NCBI GenBank assembly: GCA_022578965.1
Contig: MU400519.1
Span: forward strand, 186,001 to 250,000
Length of the DNA stretch: 64,000 bases
Direction of reading: 5' to 3'
Source: Xylaria sp. FL1777
Lineage: Eukaryota; Ascomycota; Sordariomycetes; Xylariales; Xylariaceae
The position numbers and the translations under genes are program-made. The notes beneath the pieces were generated by a model. The model worked only from the letters and a program-made list of their open reading frames with translations. It did not search any database and was not told the origin of the DNA. This document shows positions 11,385-22,747 of the stretch, in pieces (within the stretch, counting starts at the first letter, position 1; each line of letters begins with the position of its first letter).

Positions 11385-13560
11385 TTACGGCCGCCCATCG
11401 CCCACAACAAGGGCGATGACGATCTTCACGGCCTCGAGGGGGTCTCTTCCGTCTCGAAGCAGCTTATCAAACATATCTGAGAGGCCAGCCAAGCTTCCTT
11501 TCCCATCACTAGCATGCCCTGCAGCGTAGTAATAATTAGCCACCGCGATCTACAGCGAGCAAGCAGAGTAGGAGTCAAAGTAATGCGGTGTATATGTACT
11601 TACACTTGGCCGGAGCACTGAGCAGAAGCCCAATTTTGCTCCTCGCCTCGCCAGTCCAGTCGAACTCGACACGCCACTGGATGCGCGCAGCCAACGACCC
11701 ATCGTCCCCATCGTCACCAACGACGCTCGAGAGGTCCAAGTCAAGAGAAGTCCGACCCATTAGCGCAATGACATCAGCCTTCGAAGGACGCGCTTTACTA
11801 GATCCATTGGTCCCATCCTCATCCTCATCGCCACTCTCATCCCCACGAGCACGGCCACGTGGTTTTCTCCTCGTGCTCTGTCTCATCGCCTTAGCACACC
11901 GTATGAGTCCGTCTGAGCTGCCCAACTCGTGCTCCACGGCGTGCCAGAACCGCGCCCGACGGGTTGCCAGACGCACCCATTCACCCATGGCCCAGGCGAC
12001 AACGGCGACATTCCTCGTGAGCGCGCTGTTATTACTCGTACCATGGAGGATCTTTTCGACGAACGGGCCAAGTTCACCAACGGCCGAGGGGTCGAGACGC
12101 GGCACAGCTAGATCGGTCACCGACAACGTTTTTGTGTCCACCGTCATGTTGATCGTAGCCACGAATAGACCCGGCGGCGAGGACGCTACGGATATCGCAT
12201 GCCGCTGCAGCAGCGGCTCCTGGTCCTCTCGGGCTTCTGGCTCGACGGTAACGATGGTCGAAGTGAACGTTAACGGTGTGAATACTTGGAGATAAGAAAG
12301 TTCTTCGTCTGCGGTCATAGGGACTGGATGGTGGGAAGCGAGGGGCGGAGGGTCCGTTTCTACCGTTTGCTCCGAGCCAGGCGTTATAAAGGGCGGGAGA
12401 ACCGGGACAGCATCGGCTCGACCGAATGGTAGAAACGCTATGGGATTCATCGCCGCCTCGAGCCAATTCTGCATCGGATCGGGAGGCGCTTCCTTTTCCG
12501 GGGGGAGTGCATGTCGACTTAATACATCGAGTAAGCGACTCTGCTCCTCCGGGTCTGGAAGGTCCAGAATATGGCGACGCGCGCCTTGCAAATTGTATAA
12601 CCGCTCATTCTCACGAGAAACCACTTTCAGATCCTCTTTCAACTGTGCGACTTCAGCTAGCAGAGAGTCGCGCAACGCCTTCTTATCTGCGAGCGGATCC
12701 GCCTCTTCAACCTGACGCCCTGGGTGTGATTTCCGCTTTCCACGCTTCCGTCTCGGTTCATTTCTTAGTGGTTCTTTTGCGAGCCGCGACGGGACAGCTT
12801 CCTCGATGATATCCGTAGCTAATTCCGGTGGGCGTAGCGGAGGTTGTTTCAGAGGTGAACTGTTCATCTTCGCCGCCAAAACCCTGCTCCTCCTAGGGCG
12901 CTTAGAGGGTGTGTTGTGTATCCCTGTCGGTGAAGTGACGATAGACGAAGGGTCGGAGAGACCCTTCTGAGTTGGCGTAGGAGGCAGTTCAGGTTCTTGG
13001 GGTTCGACTACAGGGAGCACGCCCGGTGGTGGAGACCGTCGCAACCTTCTTCCCTTGAACGGATCAATGAGCTCTTCTTCTTCAGCAGAAGGCGGCGGGA
13101 GAGGTCTCGGAGAGGGCTTATTAGGCGCCCTCCTTGGTCTTATAGACAACCCCTTGCCTGTTGTTCTGACTGGACTTTTTGGCCGTTGCGCGATCGCGTT
13201 ATCATTTCCGCCTCCCTCATCCCTTTGCAGCCTCCCAGTCTCAGATTCGTGCTCCAATTGGGCCGTAACGAGGTCACTTACACTACCATGATCGCTCGTT
13301 GGGCTGTCTGGTTCCGAGGCTGCGGGGGCTGGCAACTCTTCGTCGCGCTGGCTCTTGTTCGGTCTCGATGGAACGCGTCTCTGAAGTATTTCAGGGTTGG
13401 ATCGCGCGAGGCTCGCTTTGGTTGGCGACGCAAAAGACGGACGATTCAGTCGCGATGAGCGCCGCGTGGCGCTGTCAGATGATGCGGGCTCATTGGACTC
13501 GTTTACCGGCACGCTCGTTGTCGGGGACGTTTTGCGTCGTTTAGGCGCTGACGCTTCCAT
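11385..13560 (-). CDS. Large basic, disordered plus coiled-coil protein (unidentified, possibly nuclear)
   Basis: Exons (minus) 13560-11604 and 11518-11385 give 696 aa. The longer open frame begins upstream with TTG, so I take the first ATG at 13560. Residues 1 to about 290 are disordered and rich in Arg, Ser and Pro with NLS-like KRRK and KRGKRK clusters. About 295-330 form a coiled coil (LRDSLLAEVAQLKEDLKVV). A globular C-terminal half follows, ending WRVEFDWTGEARSKIG, then an intron, then WHASDGKGSLAGLSDMFDK. The acceptor at 11519 is preferred over an earlier TAG because only it keeps frame. The architecture resembles inner-kinetochore (Sim4/CCAN-type) components, but this is an impression, not a match; no function is assigned. 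Confidence 0.78.
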
Positions 13561-14219
13561 TGGGAGAGGATTTGATCTTTTATGCTTCTTCAATGCCGCA
13601 TCTCGAAGCTCCCTAAAGCTTACACAGAAGCCTGTCGCAGGCCAACTTCAGACTGGTCTTTGAAGGGCTCCTCAGTCGAAAGAGGCGCAATTGCGAAAGT
13701 TGATTGATTGTTCGTTCTACTTTGATGGGTGCATTCGATCCGGTCTATTGGTTGGAATTTGTCAATATTCGAAACAGTAACTCGTTAAATAGTAGTTCGT
13801 CAACTTGCATGGTCCGCAGCGTTAGCTTTTGCACTCGTGTATAAACAATTACATGCGCTAGACGCGTCCCGATCGACGGCCTGTTTGGAGATGTTGATAC
13901 GCGAACTAAGGCGACCCCACCCTAAAGGTACCCGCTGTGTACCTAGTACCAACACATGGGCATGTCTTAGCTTGTTCTACCTTGTCTTACATAAACACAA
14001 CTGCGGGTCACGTGAATCATGTGCCGGGAGTCTTGCAGATCCCGAGATTGACCGATGACGTTGCGGGTCAATGCCGCAAAAAAGCTGGGGAGGCTTTTTC
14101 GATCAAGCGACCGGACATTACAACTTCATTGTTGTCTAACCCATCTGTGCAACACCCCTCCCAAAGCACCCAACTCCTCCAAACCTTCGAAAATAATCGC
14201 GCGACCAACATCTTCTATA
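13561..14219. promoter_or_regulatory. Divergent promoter region
   Basis: About 660 bases between the start codons of the minus-strand coiled-coil gene and the plus-strand oxidoreductase-like gene. It probably serves both. No specific operator is identified. Confidence 0.35.
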
Positions 14220-15125
14220 ATGCCGCCCAACATGAGACCCCTAATGCGCGTAGCGCGACTACAATCCGCATTGTCGCGAAATCTGCAGATGCAACGCGCA
14301 TTCGCCTCGCAAAGCAACCCTCTGCCCGGTGGCACGCCCGGCGAGTCCTCGGTGCAGGCGATGCCTATAGGGCCCTACTACGAGTCCATTCTCGCGAAGC
14401 CGCAGCCCATCCCCGAGGTCAAGCCCGAAGAACCTCCCGCGTCATCGCCTAAAGCCCCGCGCCCGACCAGGAAGACGGCGCAGAAGTCGAAGGCGGCGGC
14501 CGGCGAGCCTTCATCATCAGGTACTACAACATCCACCACTGCCACTTCTGCCACTACGGTGCCGCCCCAGCCCTCGACGGAGCCTGCCACGGCGCAAGAG
14601 AAAGCGCGCATCATTTTTGGCTCCCGACTCGCTGGACCTGCGGAGCGCGCTGACCGCTTACAGTCAATCCGCGATCGTAGCACCCTGATCGCAGGCGTCC
14701 TGGTGCCGCCGCGGCCCGAGGAGCCCGACAACTGCTGCATGAGCGGGTGCGTGAATTGCGTCTGGGACCGGTACGGGGAGGAGTTAGAGGCGTGGGCGGC
14801 GGCCTCGACGCAGGCAGAGGAGGCCCTGCGGGCCGAGCGCGCCCGGGGACCGATGGACGGAAGGAGAGGCAAGAGGGCCGCCAAGAGCATGCCCATGCCG
14901 TCGCCGTCGCCTGGCAACGCCGCAGTGAGCATGGACGACGATGGAGGCGGTAGCGAGTCGAACTGGCTGCCCGAGGAGATGGCGAAGACCAATCGTCCCA
15001 AGATCGCTAAGGATCTCTGGGACGACGAATTGTACAGTAATATCCCCGTTGGGATCCGCGAGTTCATGAAACACGAAAAGAAGCTCAAGAAAAAACATGA
15101 AGAGGAGGGTACGCTTGGCGGTTAG
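14220..15125 (+). CDS. Oxidoreductase-like domain protein, probably mitochondrial
   Basis: An uninterrupted 301-aa frame. The ATG at 14220 starts a peptide rich in Arg, Ser and Ala with no acidic residue for 40 positions (MPPNMRPLMRVARLQSALSR), which looks like a mitochondrial presequence. About residues 165-200 hold the cysteine motif of the Oxidored-like family (PF09791): PPRPEEPDNCCMSGCVNCVW followed by DRYGEELEAW. The rest is low complexity with a basic C-terminal helix. Proteins with this domain (such as OXLD1) are small mitochondrial proteins of unsettled biochemistry. The frame continues upstream, but the extension lacks family likeness. Confidence 0.82.
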   Translation: MPPNMRPLMRVARLQSALSRNLQMQRAFASQSNPLPGGTPGESSVQAMPIGPYYESILAKPQPIPEVKPEEPPASSPKAPRPTRKTAQKSKAAAGEPSSSGTTTSTTATSATTVPPQPSTEPATAQEKARIIFGSRLAGPAERADRLQSIRDRSTLIAGVLVPPRPEEPDNCCMSGCVNCVWDRYGEELEAWAAASTQAEEALRAERARGPMDGRRGKRAAKSMPMPSPSPGNAAVSMDDDGGGSESNWLPEEMAKTNRPKIAKDLWDDELYSNIPVGIREFMKHEKKLKKKHEEEGTLGG

Positions 15126-15490
15126 ACAGGAAAAGGAGGGTGCGGCGATTTCATTTACTGTCGGTTTTAGGTGTACAAGGATTGATACCCCACGGTATAA
15201 CGGTTCAAGCGCAGCCATAGACAGGTTGCATTTGATACTTGCAACCTTTTGTGTCACTTTCCTCTCATTTTCTTCTCATTTTTTAATTAATTAGTCTCCT
15301 GACTTCTTAAACGACTTTTGTCGTGTCCAATCATTCCCAGAGGTGACCGCGGCCGTCTATCGACATTATACTCTAATGTTTGCCTTGCCCCCATCCATAC
15401 CTAGGTATTCTTGGCTAGCCAAAACCGGTGCCGTTGCCATTACGAAGACTCCCTTTTCCATGCAGGTCCGTTCATCGCCATCCAAGTTCA

Positions 15491-16507
15491 TCACGCAGCG
15501 GCTGTCTTGTTCTTCTGCTCGGCCGCGAGTCTGTCATGTTCGTCGATATCCGTAGCCTCCCAAGGGTAGCAGATCCAGACATCACCAACGGTCCGGGCAG
15601 CGATATATCTGGAGTTATCTATGGTATCGGCTGGGAGAACGCCCTTCTTTTGCTTGTCCTTGTTCTATTGTGTTACAGGATATCAGTATACAAATATCTT
15701 CCACTGCCTTAATCCAAAATCCAAGGAAAGGGCACTCACATGTAACACAAAGATGCTGAACTCTGTCTTCTCGCCCTCACGACCAAGCTTCCTGGACACT
15801 TCGTCGACATCCTTCTGTAGCTCCTTGACGGCATACTCGAGGGTCGTACGCGTGTCATCGACCTCGTCGACGATGAGAATGCGCTTGCCAACAAGGTTCT
15901 CCATGCCGCCGAGACTGCTGAAGTCGAGCCATTGTGTGCGCGTGACCTTGGTGCCGATCTGGTCGACCACACCAGCAGTGGCATCAGCGTCGGTGACGGG
16001 CAGCTCTTCGTAGAGTGACAGGCCAATGGCCTGGATGGGGATGTTGGGGGTGCCGGGCTGCTTCAGGAAGGACCGCAGAATGCGCGCGGGAACGTAGCCG
16101 CCGCCACCGATGGCGATCATCAGCTGCGGCTGCAATGTCGACAGCATCTGCGGTGCCGCCTCCTGGCAGAGTTTGTGGACCTGTTGCAGTTACACATGAC
16201 GACGTTAGCAACACGAGGGCGTTTTTCTTAGAGTTCAACGACAGCTGCAGGGGTGATGGAGAGCATGGCGAGGATGGCGAGGATGGTGAGGTTGGCCAGG
16301 TATCGCAGGGGGCTTGACGCGCTGTGCGTCGGCCTTGTTTTTCTCGAGCCGTCTCATGTCTACTATAGCAAGCGTGCATATATGTGCGTCTGTGTCTGCG
16401 CGTAGCTGTGTGGTAGGTAGGAATATGCAAGCGAGGAGGGGATCGCATCGCGGGGCACCTGGCATGGAACTTACATCGTTATAAGTGACGTAGACTTTCT
16501 CCACCAT
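15491..16507 (-). CDS. xpt1: Xanthine phosphoribosyltransferase
   Basis: Exons (minus) 16507-16475, 16180-15740 and 15664-15491 encode 215 aa, close to yeast Xpt1. The enzyme transfers phosphoribosyl from PRPP to xanthine in purine salvage, in the cytosol. Family features in order: MVEKVYVTYND; an IAIGGGGYVPARILRSFLK segment; IPIQAIGLSLYE; RTQWLDF; the PRPP-binding loop ILIVDEVDDTRTTL; and the C-terminal YIAARTVGDVWICYPWE. Intron 1 (294 nt) is long for this window; intron 2 is 75 nt. Both junctions are phase 0 and rebuild conserved sequence (YND/VHKLCQEA and FVLH/NKDK). It converges with the plus-strand gene ending at 15125. Confidence 0.93.
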
Positions 16508-17204
16508 CTTGGCGACTCTGTCTTGGGGTAAGTCTGCGAAGCGGAGGAGGGGGAGGGAGGATAGGGAGGATGGGGGAGAGGGGAGGAAGCTAGGGACGGT
16601 CTAATTATGGAAATAAGGAAAGAGGAAAAGCAGAAAAGTAATAGAGGTGAGGAAGAAGGGAATTCCACAAGGCGTCGAAGTGAAACGGCCAAAAAAAGGT
16701 TGGACCCTGGATTCAGAGGGAGAAAAAAAAAGCAGCTTCGAGTCAGAGATGCAGCAGTGCTTTAGCGCGTTACCACAAGCAGACCGTAGCGGGCATTAGT
16801 GGGGTAACACTGCCTTGTTGGTGCTAGCCGACCACTTTAGGCGATTAGCGATTGGCGATTAGGGAACCTACCCTCCCAGATGGCCGCCGGAGCGAGACGT
16901 GTTCCAAGATGCCTCTGCAGCGGCGCTCGCCGGCGCTGGGAAACATGCGACCAACCAGCCTGGGCGGAGCTTTCCAGTTGGTGGCTTCCAGGTGGTATCC
17001 GGACATTTTGGGAGTGTAAATGGACGCCTCATTATCTGATGGAGGGGCTGACATTCTTTTACCCCGCTACTCCCGTCCAATCATACAAGCACAGCGCACG
17101 AGAACGGCCAGAATAGGCAAGTCGTTAGGGTGAAGAAGCTTGGCAGGCCCCATTATTTAGCTTACTTCCAAGGTTCCTTTAAGGTGTGATCATTGGATGA
17201 CTAT
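16508..17204. other. Intergenic with a purine-rich segment
   Basis: Upstream region of the xanthine phosphoribosyltransferase gene. Bases 16540-16670 are strongly purine-rich (GGAGGGGGAGG type). No gene supported. Confidence 0.45.
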
Positions 17205-17229
17205 AGCAAACAGCAAACAGCAAACAGCT
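17205..17229. repeat. Left arm of 7-bp tandem repeat (AGCAAAC units)
   Basis: Three copies of AGCAAAC plus a partial AGC end directly at the assembly gap. The unit differs from the right-arm unit AGCATAC by one base, so the gap probably lies inside one continuous heptanucleotide array. Confidence 0.85.
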
Positions 17230-17327
17230 NNNNNNNNNNNNNNNNNNNNNNNNNNNNNNNNNNNNNNNNNNNNNNNNNNNNNNNNNNNNNNNNNNNNNNN
17301 NNNNNNNNNNNNNNNNNNNNNNNNNNN
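17230..17327. other. Assembly gap (98 N)
   Basis: A run of 98 undetermined bases flanked on both sides by the same class of 7-bp repeat. The true length is unknown; it is likely a collapsed or unresolved tandem array. Confidence 0.98.
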
Positions 17328-17430
17328 CATACAGCATACAGCATACAGCATACAGCATACAGCATACAGCATACAGCATACAGCATACAGCATACAGCAT
17401 ACAGCATACAGCATACAGCATACAGCATAC
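17328..17430. repeat. Right arm of 7-bp tandem repeat (CAGCATA units, ~14.7 copies)
   Basis: Perfect head-to-tail copies of CAGCATA run from the gap to 17430, then stop abruptly at TTTCAGTACG. A 7-bp period does not fit a protein-coding repeat unit in one frame. Open frames across it are artefacts. Confidence 0.97.
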
Positions 17431-18690
17431 TTTCAGTACGTTCATAAAGTTCATAAAGTGCACTTTCATCCAAGCTATATATGGAGATACTCGGGTACGA
17501 CAGATTTTCCAGCTGTCATTTCTCCGTGTGTTTAAAGTACCTAACAGGAAGCTAAAAGTGCATACTCTATCTAGGTGGACATATCCCACTGTCACATGGC
17601 ATCCTGTCCTACTAATCAGACCACCTAGACTTAGGTACCTACATAAGTTAGTAGGTTAAAAGAGTAACATACCTAACCCAGTACCTCGTTGTCTAAAAAC
17701 TTCAAGTAATGTAGGCACTTAGACAATACCTTATTCGTTACATTATAGGTACTAAAGTTCTACACTAAAATTGGTGTCTAGGTCACACTTCAGATCTGCT
17801 CAAAAGTGTTATACTACTTGTCGCAATAGCATCAAATGTAACACCTATATCCCCCTATGTCAGAAGGTAATACGTACCTAATTATACGTGGACAACTGTA
17901 TATATAAACTTCACATAGATACCTACTCACGCAATGGACACATTTAGGGCCCTTTACGCAAGTAGGTGTTGGCAGCTACGGCCTAGCCTATGTATATTCT
18001 ACAATACAATACATTCACGCAATGGCAAAGCCTGACAGTAGGAGGATCATATGCTTCATATACCCTTAATAGAGTCAATTCTACACAACTTAGATCATAT
18101 CAGGTCTACCATCACTTTATTTTCTTCTTACTTTCCTCTGCATGTTGTAGACATGAAAATAGAGTCTGGTAGTTACGGAATGAATCCCTGTAACACCACT
18201 TCCCATTAGGTATAGAAAGCCATTTATATATCATTAACGGCAGCCACAAGCGGAAGGAAGTTTGGCTATTGTGACCATAAACAATGGAAGGTCAGCATCA
18301 AGTTTACTAACTCATAATATAAATAACCTTCCAGTCTTAATGCCAAGGTACCTTGCAACGTGAGCTGAGCATTTGCCTAGGTTTATAAATATGTACATAC
18401 TCACCTACGAAACTCCCTTTTCCTAGAGGTAGGAGATCATGTTTTTACACCTCTTTACTTCATACTCTTTCATGGAGTAAGAGAGAAAAAAAATTAACCT
18501 CTACGTGGATTAGGGTTGAATACTCCCGGCGGAACTGTCACCAATAGAATTACCTTGGTTTATAAAACGACCTCCTTAGGCCGTAAAAGTCTTGATTCTA
18601 CAGAAAAAATTCTTCATCAGCGATACACATTGAAACTTGACGATTGACTTGTTCAACCTCGGATTCAATTCGTCCTCTCGTTTCAACCCT
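17431..18690. other. AT-rich intergenic with TACCTA/TAGGTA tags
   Basis: About 1.26 kb with no supported gene. TAGGTACCTAC-type motifs occur at about 17630-17660 and again towards 17930. The last 150 bases precede an orphan ORF. Confidence 0.5.
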
Positions 18691-19821
18691 ATGTCCAAAT
18701 CAGCCAAAATCAAAGTTTTCACTCCTCTTCGAAGTCTTAGCCTCCCTTCACGATTACATGATCTGCCATCAACAAGTTTTGGGGGAGGAGATTCGTCCAG
18801 ATTATTTAATACTGAGCCCACAGTCACAGTTAATACGGAACAAAGAAGAGGGTCTCGACTGGCAGATCAAGTGGATCACGAGCACGAACCGATAACTAGC
18901 ACGGCAAAAATGCAGAGCCACCCAACTATCTCGCAAGCCACCCAAGAAACAATAGAAGCCCATCCTCCGCTTTCCCTGCCTCCTCATATTCCTGTAAGGC
19001 CGGTTATTGCAAACGGCAGCAGACCTCTAAATCCAGGCAGGTCTAAAAGCAACAGGATCAATGAAGCTCCGCAGCTTTTCCGCCTCCGCCTTAATTGCGA
19101 TATTATGCAGTTATTAACGGAGTGCGTTATTCCTGATGACCGACCAGGTGACCTTCTCTGCGGATACGTTGCTATGAATCGTGGGCACTTACTCCCAGTC
19201 TACATACAGCCACAGACTCCAAGAGCACAGGCAGAGACGCTGACCAAGGCAATATATGATGATCATCTTGTACCTCTCCGCTACGTGGACCCCCATACAC
19301 AAGCAGCGTGTTTTCTGCTTACTCCTGCGAGAGGAACTCAGTACAGTTGGAAAGGACTCATCCGGAGCTTTCCGGATTACCACATAACGGTTCTACGCCG
19401 AGACATAAACACCCTACTTTTCTCCCATTTCCCACGTTGTCTAGGAAACTACAAGTTCCTGGCTATGCTATCTGAAGACGAATGGACCGCAGACATGGGA
19501 GAGCTTTACAGATCGTTCTCTATTCACACTGTAGCGACAAGCTTATACATATCGAGACAGAACAGGACAAAGCCAACCACCCCAAACGATCCATCATGTT
19601 CAACGAATTTAAATTCAAGCACGATGATCGCAGAACCGAGTCCATCAAGCACGACGTTAAGGGGTGGGCAGAGCCCCTCGACGTTGGTAAATAATGATGT
19701 TCCGGAAATCTATGAGAGCCCCAATTCACAGGGGACATTCGTTAATGATCAGGTGGTAGAGGGGGAATCAGGTTCGGAGAGAAGACATTACGTACTTCCA
19801 AGCCGCCGTCACTCAATATGA
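18691..19821 (+). CDS. Hypothetical orphan protein, 376 aa, intronless
   Basis: An uninterrupted frame; the first ATG is at 18691 (the upstream 18 codons start with TTG). No signal peptide or membrane segment. Residues 1 to about 125 are disordered, Ser/Pro/Thr-rich. Residues about 130-290 look globular (FRLRLNCDIMQLLTECVIPDD, then YSWKGLIRSFPDYHITVLRR). The tail is again low complexity. Length and sensible composition in an AT-rich setting argue for a real gene, but I recognise no family. It stands alone between gene-poor tracts, typical of lineage-specific genes. Confidence 0.55.
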   Translation: MSKSAKIKVFTPLRSLSLPSRLHDLPSTSFGGGDSSRLFNTEPTVTVNTEQRRGSRLADQVDHEHEPITSTAKMQSHPTISQATQETIEAHPPLSLPPHIPVRPVIANGSRPLNPGRSKSNRINEAPQLFRLRLNCDIMQLLTECVIPDDRPGDLLCGYVAMNRGHLLPVYIQPQTPRAQAETLTKAIYDDHLVPLRYVDPHTQAACFLLTPARGTQYSWKGLIRSFPDYHITVLRRDINTLLFSHFPRCLGNYKFLAMLSEDEWTADMGELYRSFSIHTVATSLYISRQNRTKPTTPNDPSCSTNLNSSTMIAEPSPSSTTLRGGQSPSTLVNNDVPEIYESPNSQGTFVNDQVVEGESGSERRHYVLPSRRHSI

Positions 19822-20783
19822 TTGGTATATAGTGATTTTGTCTTCACCGATGAAGAATCCACTTCGTTTATGGAGGAGAGCGTCAACAGAAGGATTATAG
19901 CGCGTCACCGCTCAATATAGGTTCCCAGCTGAATATTCAATTGAAACAATGCTTATTATACTATATCGGCTTCACAATCATAGCTCGTTGTGTTTGCTAG
20001 ATCACTTTTAGGTCATCTTAGGCCTCGACTAACTATTCATCGTCAATCTCATTGTGTTGTGTATTAGGTGTTGGCAATATAAACGCACTTTTGCCACTCC
20101 GATACGCTAAAGTTCCCGAATACCATCTTATCTAAAAACATCCATCATCCCTTCACTTTTAGTAAGCCCAAAGGGAATTCTAGAGTTGCCACTGGTTATC
20201 AGTGAACTTATATCTGCTCGGACATTCTCTCCTAAACATAATTCTAATTATCTTACCGAACGAAGTAAGCATTACGCAGCTAACTTCGTTGCAAAAGCTT
20301 CATTTCGGAACAAATCTCAGAGTTAAGTTCGTTTGATTCAAGAATATTATTATTGGAGTACTTATAAACTCACTGATTTTTCGAATCAGTCTACCAACAC
20401 GTGGCCATTGAAGGCCCCCTGACTAGGTACTCACTCTGAACTTTTCACTACAGCTGTCTCCCTTCCTGTCACCAAAGCCACATGGCAAGGCAATGCAAGG
20501 TCGGAGAAGGTGAAATGCAGCTAAAACTTATTGTTCCCGCTATCAGGTTAGCTATGATGGACTGGCATAATCCTTGAAGCTAGAAATCAATGCTAGCTGG
20601 TACAACCGTAGTAGTTAGTAGCTTTTATCAATGGTATCTAAACTAGGTAGGCCTGTCAGTTCACTCGTAGCGTTATAAAGGACATTATTTTCTTGTGTTG
20701 CAACTTCGAATAAGAGTTGAGATCATATTGCTGACCTATTGTCTAACCTGGAACCCAGAGGACTTGCTCCCAACGCCGCTTAT
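19822..20783. other. Intergenic
   Basis: About 960 AT-rich bases; nothing recognisable beyond short frames. Confidence 0.5.
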
Positions 20784-21999
20784 TCATGGCTCAACATATG
20801 GCGGTTGAAAGACAGAGTACCCCTGGAATTGGCTCACATTCAAATCGTTCACATCAAATTCGTTGATGGTCCTCAGATTGATAGGGGCAAGGGATTGACC
20901 GCCCAAGATCCAATCCCTCTCTTTGTCCGTCTTCGTAGCAAGCTCCTCCTCAGTGAACTCCAAGGCCACATTGTGGATGGGAACACTACAGATCTTACAG
21001 AATGTTTTCCCGGAGGTTTTCTTGCCGAAGATATACATTCCGAGGTTCTCTTTCCCCTCAATCACCACCTGCGGCTTCTGGGGGTAGATCCATACATAGC
21101 CTGCCTGTGTTGTCATATTGCTCGTCAGCTGGATTTATTGTTAAAGGGCCACATACTATATTTCTGTGGATTTTACACTTACTTTGGCACAACTGCTGCA
21201 GTTGCACTCAACGATGTCCCCCGTGAAATCCTTGTCAAGAGGTTTCGACTTCAAGGCGAGAGTAATGGCGCCACAATGGCAGCTCCCGGTATACAGTTTA
21301 CCTCCCTCGATTTCGACGGTCGGTTCTATTCCAGTGAACTTGGGCGGTTCGTAAGCAGGTTGGAATAAAGAAGCTCCGTCGAATCTAAGGTAATTGAATG
21401 AGTTATAAGCACTTGCCATTCTTTAGCATTGGCGGAGCGACTTGAGAGCTTACTTCTTGAGAGGGAGTTTCCAGATATCTATCTGTCCGTGTTGGAACAA
21501 TCGTATCTGAATTCTACATCAGGATTTTTGATATTAAATGAGCTAATAAGATGGTAGTTATAGCGCACATTAATACCAATTTCGATCTCCTTTTCGTCGC
21601 CGGGATTTGGGGGGTCCAAGTGGCCAACGAACATGACCGAATTGCCGCATGTCAAGCAGAACTGAATCCGGGGCTAAAATCAGCGCCTAGCATTGTAATA
21701 CCACGTCTAATCACAGCCAACTAACAAAGTCACCAATTTCTCCTTCGGAGTGCAATGCGACAAACCTTGTGAGTGAATATTCCCTTGCCAAAGGTGTAGT
21801 TCGCTAGTGTTGCCGGATCCCCCTTGACGAACCTCACATCAGTGGGTTTGGGAAAGACCCAGATAGCTCCCTTTTTATAGCAGACGCTACAGTTACACTG
21901 CGAGGCCGTAGATATCTCTGGCAGTGTCACCTCATATACAAACGCGGTACAGTGGCAGTTGGCGCGATATGTTTTGAGGTTTGTTTCTTGATCATCCAT
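20784..21999 (-). CDS. Tandem GFA (CENP-V/GFA, DUF636) domain protein
   Basis: Five exons (minus): 21999-21766, 21661-21569, 21506-21454, 21384-21183 and 21104-20784; 300 aa. Two GFA domains are seen. Domain 1 has C15, C17, C35, C37, C40, C80 and C83. Domain 2 repeats this at C162, C164, C187, C189, C192, C230 and C233. These are the zinc ligands of the family. Three separate open frames look like separate genes, but splicing them rebuilds conserved joins (INIRLF, LPLKKFDGASLFQP, SCAKAGYVW). The ATG at 21419 therefore lies in an intron. Donors GTTTGT and GTGCGC are atypical. The founding member was proposed to speed glutathione-formaldehyde adduct formation; for most fungal members the substrate is unknown. 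A glutathione S-transferase follows upstream on the same strand. Confidence 0.85.
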
Positions 22000-22747
22000 T
22001 GTCGAGGATTTGGGGAAGCCAAAATAGTTTGGAGGAGCTGAATTACAATCCTAGGTTAAGCATAGAAGCGTACATGGAGAAATATCAAGTTCATACTTAT
22101 GAAGAGTTAGGTCTGCTTGGCGTCTGAGATCAGCTTACGTTCGGATACATACAGCTCTACTTTGACTTCGGAAACATACATGTGTAGATTACATTATACA
22201 ACCCTACTTAGCAATATCTAGGGATTTTAAAACAGGTTCCTACAGAGTAATAATCCCGAGGAGGCTAGCTTGAGCTCCGGCAAGGATGCTTAGCTAGTGG
22301 ACCCTACAACTGTCCTGCATGTTAGTTTGACCTACATGATGTAGTTTCTTCATGTTCAACCCGATTGGCAGGGAAAAGGCGCCGTCCTACAGTACGTAGT
22401 ATTACCCCGCTGTCTGGGACGATTCTCGTCGCGTTATCAGGAAATGCCTGCCGCCGACTATTGTAAACGTACCTAAAATTTAGAATTGGTGTCGTACGCA
22501 GTATATTTGATGTCTCGCTACGTTTCATTCATCCTTACCAGGCGTCGAAGACCACTCGCTGTGTTTGAAAAGGAGGATTCTTATTTTTTTTTTCGCCCCC
22601 AACGTATTCCGCATCGACATACACAGTGTATAAGACTCAGCGCAATCACACTGAAATATTAATATATAGCTCATGAATGCTTGTTTTCCGAAAATAACTA
22701 CGGGATGTAATTACAAAGTTTGAGCTACCATTATCATGTCTAATCGT
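22000..22747. other. Intergenic between GFA protein and GST
   Basis: About 750 bases holding the GFA gene's promoter and the GST gene's 3' end. A T-rich run is near 22586. No gene seen. Confidence 0.5.

Noticed and set aside
11588..12295. 235-aa plus-strand open frame
   Set aside because: Lies entirely opposite the well-supported minus-strand coiled-coil gene; a reverse-strand shadow.
17328..17430. Heptamer array as an internal telomere
   Set aside because: The unit CAGCATA does not resemble the fungal telomere unit TTAGGG.
17179..17595. Open frames across the 7-bp repeat and gap
   Set aside because: Repeating MLYAVCC/IQHTAYS peptides are translations of the CAGCATA satellite and of N bases.
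21385..21419. ATG at 21419 as start of a separate single-domain GFA gene
   Set aside because: These bases fall in an intron: joining 21454 to 21384 gives a continuous two-domain protein in frame, with proper splice sites.
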